From NCBI GenBank assembly GCA_023416135.1, contig JAEZIF010000193.1, positions 1-18,278 on the forward strand: a stretch of 18,278 nucleotides of DNA, read 5' to 3'. This DNA comes from Pseudomonadota bacterium (GTDB taxonomy: Bacteria; Pseudomonadota; Alphaproteobacteria; Reyranellales; Reyranellaceae). The position numbers were made by a program, and so were the translations under genes. Positions 13,764-18,278 of this stretch are shown piece by piece. The notes beneath the pieces are model-generated. The model saw only the letters and a program-made list of their open reading frames with translations. It was not told where the DNA came from and did not search any database. The stretch's first letter is position 1; every line of letters begins with the position of its first letter.

Positions 13764-15326
13764 GTGGCCAAGGTCCGGAACGTCCTGTTCATCATGTGCG
13801 ATCAACTGCGCGCCGATCACCTGTCGTGCGCCGGACATCCGCATCTCGCGACGCCCGCCATCGATTCGCTGGCGACCAGGGGCGTGCTGTTCCCGCGCGC
13901 GTACGTGCAGTCGGGCGTCTGCGGTCCTTCGCGCATGAGCTACTACACCGGCCGCTACATGTTCTCGCACGGCGCCACCTGGAACCGCGTGCCGCTCTCG
14001 CTGCGCGAGAAGACCATCGGCGACTATCTGCTGCCCGCGGGCATCCGCGTGGCGCTGGCCGGAAAGACGCACGTGCTGCCCGACCTCGCCGGGCTGGAGC
14101 GCTACGGCATCGAGAGCGGCTCGGCGATCGCGGCTCTGATGCGCGCCGGCCGCTTCGAGGAGCTCGATCGCTACGACGGCCATTCGCCGCCCGGCGAGGA
14201 AAGCGGCTATGCCGCCTATCTGCGCCGGCAGGGCTACAACTCGAACGATCCGTGGAGCGACTACGTGATCTCGGCCGACGGTCCCGACGGGCCGGTGTCG
14301 GGCTGGCACATGCGCAACGTGCGCCTGCCGGCGCGCGTCGCCGAGGAGCATTCCGAGACCGCCTACATGACGCGCGAGGCCATGCGGTTCGTCGAGGACA
14401 TGGGCGAGAAGCCGTGGTTCCTGCATCTCAGCTACGTCAAGCCGCACTGGCCCTACATGGCGCCCGCGCCCTATCACGCGCTGTACGGGCCCAAGGACTG
14501 CCTGCCGCTCAATCGCGACGAGCGCGAGCTTCTGGACCAGCATCCCGTGCTCGCGGCCTATCGCCAGCACGAGGAATCGCGGTCGTTCCAGCGTCCGGAC
14601 GCGCCGGCCATCGTGCGGCCGGCCTACATGGGCCTGGTCAGGCAGCTCGACGACTGGCTCGGTCGCCTGTTCGAGCACCTGAAGAAGCTCGGCCGCTTCG
14701 ACGACACGCTGATCCTGTTCACGGCCGACCACGGCGACTTCCTGGGCGACCATTGGCTGGGCGAAAAGGAGATGTTCTATGAAGAGGCGCAGCGCGTGCC
14801 CTTCATCGTCTACGATCCCGATCCCGCAGCCGACGCCACGCGCGGCACGGTCGACGAGCGCTTCGTCGAGGCGGTCGACGTCGTGCCGACCTGCCTTGCC
14901 GCGCTGGAACAACCGGCCAACGAGCATCTCGTCGAAGGCCGCTCGCTGCTGCCGCTGCTGCGCGGCGGCGGGGACGGCAACTGGCGCGACGCCGTGTTCT
15001 CCGAGCTCGACTATTCCTTCCGCGAGGCGCGCAGGATCCTGAAGCGCGGGCCGCGCGACTGCCGCGCCATCATGGTGCGCACCGATCGCTGGAAATACGT
15101 CTGGTGGCAGGATTTCCGGCCGATGCTGTTCGACCTTGCCAACGATCCCAAGGAGCTGTGCGACCTCGGCGCCGACGACGCCCATGCCGCCGTCCGCCGC
15201 GAGATGGAGGAGCGGATGGCCGCCTGGCTGAAAGGGCGCAAGATGCGCGTCACCGTCGACGACGCCTATGTCGAGGCGCGCACGGCCACGCACAAGAAGC
15301 ACGGCATTTTCTTCGGCGTGTGGTGA
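13764..15326 (+). CDS. Sulfatase / phosphonate monoester hydrolase superfamily enzyme
   Basis: A 520-residue alkaline-phosphatase-superfamily hydrolase. CGPSR (53-57) is the C-x-P-S-R signature in which Cys53 is converted to the formylglycine nucleophile. Metal ligands are expected at Asp13 (MCDQ), Asp322 and His323 (TADHGD), with Lys101 and His103 (GKTH), His228 and Lys335 lining the site. The single Asp-Gln in place of the Asp-Asp of typical arylsulfatases, and the KPHWPY stretch (226-231), resemble phosphonate monoester hydrolases and related phospho/sulfo-diesterases. No signal peptide is present, so it appears cytoplasmic, which suits a PMH-like enzyme better than a secreted sulfatase. 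The GTG start at 13764 is used because the next in-frame ATG (13794) would delete the metal-binding strand. The substrate cannot be named. Confidence 0.85.
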   Translation: MAKVRNVLFIMCDQLRADHLSCAGHPHLATPAIDSLATRGVLFPRAYVQSGVCGPSRMSYYTGRYMFSHGATWNRVPLSLREKTIGDYLLPAGIRVALAGKTHVLPDLAGLERYGIESGSAIAALMRAGRFEELDRYDGHSPPGEESGYAAYLRRQGYNSNDPWSDYVISADGPDGPVSGWHMRNVRLPARVAEEHSETAYMTREAMRFVEDMGEKPWFLHLSYVKPHWPYMAPAPYHALYGPKDCLPLNRDERELLDQHPVLAAYRQHEESRSFQRPDAPAIVRPAYMGLVRQLDDWLGRLFEHLKKLGRFDDTLILFTADHGDFLGDHWLGEKEMFYEEAQRVPFIVYDPDPAADATRGTVDERFVEAVDVVPTCLAALEQPANEHLVEGRSLLPLLRGGGDGNWRDAVFSELDYSFREARRILKRGPRDCRAIMVRTDRWKYVWWQDFRPMLFDLANDPKELCDLGADDAHAAVRREMEERMAAWLKGRKMRVTVDDAYVEARTATHKKHGIFFGVW

Positions 15327-15365
15327 CACGGCAGCGCGGGCTTCCGGCGCGCATTCCTCGCAGCC

Positions 15366-15394
15366 TTGACTCGGTCGGTCGACCGAACTACACG
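15366..15394 (+). promoter_or_regulatory. Candidate sigma-70-type promoter of the mddA-tetR operon
   Basis: TTGACT (15366-15371) matches the -35 consensus at five of six positions. Seventeen bases later stands TACACG (15389-15394), a poor -10 element. Operator copy 1 fills the spacer exactly, which is what a repressor site that blocks RNA polymerase would look like. The -10 assignment is weak; TGCATATT just downstream (15398-15405) is another possible AT-rich element. Confidence 0.45.
15371..15388. promoter_or_regulatory. Operator copy 1, probable TetR-family binding site
   Basis: The 18-base sequence TCGGTCGGTCGACCGAAC contains the perfect palindrome TCGGTCGACCGA (15375-15386). An identical 18-base copy lies 33 bases downstream. 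It sits in the spacer of the candidate promoter. The TetR-type gene two positions down the operon is the natural binder. Size and symmetry suit a TetR dimer. Confidence 0.7.
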
Positions 15395-15403
15395 GATGCA
15401 TAT

Positions 15404-15421
15404 TCGGTCGGTCGACCGAAC
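15404..15421. promoter_or_regulatory. Operator copy 2, probable TetR-family binding site
   Basis: An exact copy of the 18-base operator, with its palindrome at 15408-15419. It lies 25 bases before the mddA ATG, around or just after the expected transcription start. The centre-to-centre distance of 33 bases is about three helical turns, so two dimers would bind the same face of the DNA. Confidence 0.7.
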
Positions 15422-15445
15422 CATGTTTGAACCCGGGAGGCCCCC

Positions 15446-16222
15446 ATGGGTGGTATCGCTTCGGTTCTGTACGGCGTGGTCGTCTATGCGCTGTTCTTCG
15501 TGACCTTCCTCTATGCCATCGCCTTCGTTGGCAACCTGCCCATCGTCCCCAAGACGATCGACAGCGGCGCCGAGGGACCGCTGGTCCCGGCGCTGGTGAT
15601 CAACCTCCTGCTGCTCGGCCTGTTCGCGATCCAGCACAGCGTCATGGCGCGGCCCGCCTTCAAGCGCTGGTGGACACGCTTCGTGCCCGCCGCCGTCGAG
15701 CGCACGACCTACGTGCTGCTGGCGAGCCTCATCCTGGCGGGGCTGTTCGTGCACTGGCGTCCGATCCTGGCGCCGGTCTGGACGGTGACCGACCCGCTGG
15801 GTGTCATGGCCCTGCAGGCCGTCTTCTGGCTCGGCTGGTTCCTGGTGCTCTTGAGCACCTTCCTGATCAACCACTTCGAGCTGTTCGGCCTGCGCCAGGT
15901 GTGGGCGCGACTGCGCGGCCATACCTTGCCCGAGCCGAAATTCCGCACGCCCTTCCTCTACAAGCGCGTGCGCCATCCGCTCTATCTCGGTTTCCTGCTG
16001 GCCTTCTGGGCGACTCCCAGCATGACCGCCGGCCACTTGCTGTTCGCGGTGGCGACCACCGGCTATATCCTGATCGGGATCTGGCTCGAGGAGCGCGACC
16101 TGGTCGACCTGTTCGGCGACGAGTACCGCCGCTATCGCCGGCAGGTGTCGATGCTGATCCCCTGGCCGGGCCGCAAGGCCAGGCTGGAGCCGGAGATCCA
16201 GCACCCGAGACCGGCCGAGTAG
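15446..16222 (+). CDS. mddA: MddA-like methanethiol S-methyltransferase (NnrU/isoprenylcysteine methyltransferase-type membrane protein)
   Basis: A 258-residue integral membrane protein with hydrophobic segments near residues 5-29, 46-66, 88-104, 118-145 and 180-214. The C-terminal half has the ICMT/PEMT-like SAM-binding elements RHPLYLG (176-182), EERDL (215-219) and GDEYRRYRRQV (224-234). Length and these motifs resemble MddA, which methylates methanethiol with SAM to form dimethyl sulfide in soil bacteria. GGGAGG (15435-15440) stands 5 bases before ATG 15446. The twin operators directly upstream show it is the first gene of a regulated unit with the TetR-family gene (33-base gap) and the hydrolase-glycosyltransferase gene. 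Alternatives are another thiol or lipid methyltransferase of the same fold; the substrate is inferred from overall resemblance. Confidence 0.72.
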   Translation: MGGIASVLYGVVVYALFFVTFLYAIAFVGNLPIVPKTIDSGAEGPLVPALVINLLLLGLFAIQHSVMARPAFKRWWTRFVPAAVERTTYVLLASLILAGLFVHWRPILAPVWTVTDPLGVMALQAVFWLGWFLVLLSTFLINHFELFGLRQVWARLRGHTLPEPKFRTPFLYKRVRHPLYLGFLLAFWATPSMTAGHLLFAVATTGYILIGIWLEERDLVDLFGDEYRRYRRQVSMLIPWPGRKARLEPEIQHPRPAE

Positions 16223-16255
16223 AAGTCCGCCCAATCGTACCTGGGGAGAAGCCGA

Positions 16256-16870
16256 ATGGCGCGCGTTCTGGCGAAGAAGGTAGAGACCAGCACCTCGATC
16301 TTGGAAGCGGCCAAGAATGTGCTGCGCCAGAACGGCCATTCCGGCCTCTCCACGCGCGACGTGGCCGCGGCCGCCGGCGTGCCGCTCAGCCAGATCCACT
16401 ATCACTTCGGCTCCAAGCAGGGGCTGATGCTGGCACTGTTCGACTATCTCAACGACCAGCTGCTCGATCGCCAGAACGCCATGTTCCACGACACGACGAT
16501 GTCGCTGTCGCAGCGCTGGGACCGCGCCTGCGACTATCTCGACGAGGACATCGCCTCGGGCTACGTCCGTGTCCTGCAGGAGCTCATCGCCGCGAGCTGG
16601 TCCGATCCCGAGGTCGCCAGGGTCGTGCGCGGTGGGCTGATGGGCTGGTTCGACCTGATCGCCGAAGCCACCCGGCAGGCCGAAAAGGAGCTGGGCGGCC
16701 TCGGCCCTTTCTCGCCGGAAGAGATCGCGGCCCTGGTGAGCTCGGCCTTCATCGGCGGCGAAAGCCTCTTCCTGCTGGGCGCCGAGAAGAAGGGCGCCCC
16801 GGTGCGCGAATCCCTGCGCCGCGTCGGCGACGCCATCCGCGCGGCCGAGAGCAAATCATCCAAGAGGTGA
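16256..16870 (+). CDS. TetR/AcrR family transcriptional regulator
   Basis: A 204-residue one-component regulator. The N-terminal DNA-binding domain covers about residues 8-60, with the helix-turn-helix at about 32-51 (STRDVAAAAGVPLSQIHYHF) followed by the typical FGSKQGL. The remaining helical part would bind an unknown ligand and dimerise. GGGGAG (16243-16248) is 7 bases before the ATG. It is the second gene of the operon behind two identical palindromic sites, so it most probably represses its own operon and is released by a ligand tied to the pathway. It ends 3 bases before the next start codon. Its target and ligand are inferred from position only. Confidence 0.9.
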   Translation: MARVLAKKVETSTSILEAAKNVLRQNGHSGLSTRDVAAAAGVPLSQIHYHFGSKQGLMLALFDYLNDQLLDRQNAMFHDTTMSLSQRWDRACDYLDEDIASGYVRVLQELIAASWSDPEVARVVRGGLMGWFDLIAEATRQAEKELGGLGPFSPEEIAALVSSAFIGGESLFLLGAEKKGAPVRESLRRVGDAIRAAESKSSKR

Positions 16871-16873
16871 TCC

Positions 16874-18278
16874 ATGCGCGCCAAGCTGCCCGAGATCGAG
16901 GGGTTCGCCGAGCGCAACGGCAACCGCATCCACTACGAGGTCTACGGACGGGCCTCGCAGGCCATGGTGTTCCTGCCGCCCTGGAGCATCGTGCATTCGC
17001 GCGTCTACAAGGCGCAGATCCCGTACTTCAGCGAACGCTTCCGCTGCATCAGCTACGACGCGCTGGGTAACGGCCGGAGCGACCGGCCGGACGACACGGC
17101 GGCCTATGCGCTCGACAACTGCGTCGCCGACGCGCTCGCGGTCATGGATGCGACCGACGCCGGCGAGGCCATCCTGGTCGGCCTGTCGTTCGGCGGCCTG
17201 CTCGCCTGCTGCCTGGCCGCCTACCATCCGGACCGGGTGAAGGCCGCCATCCTGGCCGGCGTGGCGGGCGCCGTCGGGCCGACCCACAAGCACATGACGA
17301 CGAAGCACTTCCTGGCGCCGCGCGAGACCTTCGAGGGCTGGGACAAGTACAATCGCGCCTACTGGCTCGCCGACTATCCCGACTTCGCCCGTCATTTCAT
17401 CTCGAGCATCTTTCCCGAGCCGCATTCGACCAGGCAGATCGAGGACGGCGTGGCCTGGGCCAACGAGACCAACGGCCCGGTGATCGTGAAGACCGTCGAG
17501 GCGCGCGGCATCCTGCCGACGTTCGACGTCACCGAGCCGATGTATCGCCGCATCCGCTGCCCGGTGCTGGCGCTTCACGGCGACGACGACCGCATCCAGC
17601 CCTACGACCGCGGCAAGCTCGTCGCCGAGCTCTGCGGTGGCGAGCTCATGACCTTCCCGGGCGGCGGCCACAATCCGCTCGGCCGCTATCCCGCCAGGTG
17701 CAATGCCGCGATCAACGATTTCCTCGAGCGCCGCCTCGGCATCGCGATGGCCAAGCCGGCGCGACGTCGTGCGGCCCGCGAGAAGCGCGCGCTCTACCTT
17801 TCCTCGCCGATCGGGCTCGGCCACGGCCGCCGCGACCTCGCCATCGCGCGCGAGCTGCGCAAGCTCCATCCCGGCCTCGAGGTCGACTGGCTGGCGCAGG
17901 ACCCGGTGACGCGGCTGCTGCAGGCCAACGGCGAGGCCATTCATCCGCTGAGCGCGCGGCTTGCCAGCGAATCGCGTCACATCGAGGAAGAGTCGGGCGA
18001 GCACGACCTCAACGCCTTCCAGGCGCTGCGCCGCATGGACGAGCTGCTGATCAAGAACTTCATGACCTTCCAGGACGCCGTGGATGCGGGCGACTACGAC
18101 CTGGTCGTCGCCGACGAAGCCTGGGACATCGACCACTTCTGGCACGAGCACCCCGAGCTCAAGAAGGCCACGCTCGCCTGGTTCACCGACTTCGTGGGTT
18201 TCGTGCCCATGCCGTCGGGCGGCGAACGCGAGGCCTTCCTGACCGCCGACTACAATGCCGAGATGATCGAGCACATCG
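16874..18278 (+). CDS. Alpha/beta hydrolase fused to a GT-B-type glycosyltransferase (partial, runs off the window)
   Basis: An open frame of 468 complete codons with no stop before the window end. Residues 1-290 are an alpha/beta hydrolase with a complete triad: Ser105 in GLSFGG, Asp239 in HGDDDRIQP (235-243) and His266 in GGGHNPLG. A basic linker follows (about 291-304, KPARRRAAREKR). From about residue 305 a new domain begins with ALYLSSPIGLGHGRRDLAIA, the first beta strand and Gly-rich loop of GT-B glycosyltransferases such as the UDP-glycosyltransferase group, with His317 at the usual acceptor-activating position. The sugar-nucleotide-binding half would lie beyond the window. AAGAGG overlapping the tetR stop serves as ribosome site; the gap is 3 bases. 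It may release and glycosylate a small hydrophobic molecule, but no substrate can be named. No frameshift is seen at the junction. Confidence 0.82.
   Translation, partial: MRAKLPEIEGFAERNGNRIHYEVYGRASQAMVFLPPWSIVHSRVYKAQIPYFSERFRCISYDALGNGRSDRPDDTAAYALDNCVADALAVMDATDAGEAILVGLSFGGLLACCLAAYHPDRVKAAILAGVAGAVGPTHKHMTTKHFLAPRETFEGWDKYNRAYWLADYPDFARHFISSIFPEPHSTRQIEDGVAWANETNGPVIVKTVEARGILPTFDVTEPMYRRIRCPVLALHGDDDRIQPYDRGKLVAELCGGELMTFPGGGHNPLGRYPARCNAAINDFLERRLGIAMAKPARRRAAREKRALYLSSPIGLGHGRRDLAIARELRKLHPGLEVDWLAQDPVTRLLQANGEAIHPLSARLASESRHIEEESGEHDLNAFQALRRMDELLIKNFMTFQDAVDAGDYDLVVADEAWDIDHFWHEHPELKKATLAWFTDFVGFVPMPSGGEREAFLTADYNAEMIEHI

Noticed and set aside
15327..15365. GC-rich imperfect hairpin after the sulfatase-like gene (GCGCG ... 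CGCGC) as terminator
   Set aside because: The stem is only five pairs with no following T run, so a terminator cannot be supported.
13713..15401. Long - strand open frame (562 codons) opposite the sulfatase-like gene
   Set aside because: A shadow frame of low-complexity composition that also runs across the operator region; the sulfatase signature motifs on the + strand are clear.
16856..18274. Long - strand open frame (472 codons) opposite the hydrolase-glycosyltransferase fusion
   Set aside because: The + strand frame has catalytic motifs of two known families; the antisense frame has none.

Overview
The window is a very GC-rich, densely packed stretch of bacterial chromosome. The gene families, their order and the strong GC bias at third codon positions point to an alphaproteobacterium, probably a soil or freshwater aerobe. 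I cannot fix the genus from sequence alone. No mobile element, CRISPR array, rRNA or tRNA gene is visible, and no gene-free stretch exceeds 200 bases.

Region 1 (1-10590, all + strand) is an assimilatory nitrate operon. The order is the 3' end of a gene that resembles the nitrate sensor NasS, then nrtA-nrtB-nrtC (ABC nitrate importer), nirA (siroheme nitrite reductase), a CysJ-like FAD reductase carrying an N-terminal Fe-S domain, nasA (molybdenum nitrate reductase with a C-terminal BFD-like Fe-S domain), and cysG (siroheme synthase). Genes are mostly joined by 1-10 base gaps or ATGA overlaps. The logic is import of nitrate, reduction to nitrite (NasA), reduction to ammonium (NirA), supply of siroheme (CysG), and probably NAD(P)H electrons delivered through the unusual FAD/Fe-S protein. 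NirA and this flavoprotein share an N-terminal motif that could be a docking or complex-assembly element.

Region 2 (10591-12031) starts with a 192-base intergenic stretch full of small inverted repeats. One of these could terminate the nitrate operon. It is followed by a secreted M15-type (MepK/YcbK, DUF882) peptidoglycan peptidase and a macro-domain ADP-ribose hydrolase.

Region 3 (12003-13708, - strand) holds an M20 metallopeptidase and a DUF924 protein, joined by an ATGA overlap and running tail-to-tail into the macro-domain gene. A sulfatase/phosphonate-monoesterase superfamily enzyme (13764-15326, +) is divergent from the M20 gene across only 55 bases.

Region 4 (15327-18278, +) is a second, regulated operon. 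Two identical 18-base copies of an operator lie 33 bases apart, one of them filling the spacer of a plausible promoter. They precede an MddA-like methanethiol S-methyltransferase, a TetR-family regulator, and a gene that runs off the window end encoding an alpha/beta hydrolase fused to a GT-B-type glycosyltransferase. The most unusual points are this fusion with its operator pair, and the FMN-less Fe-S flavoprotein next to nirA.
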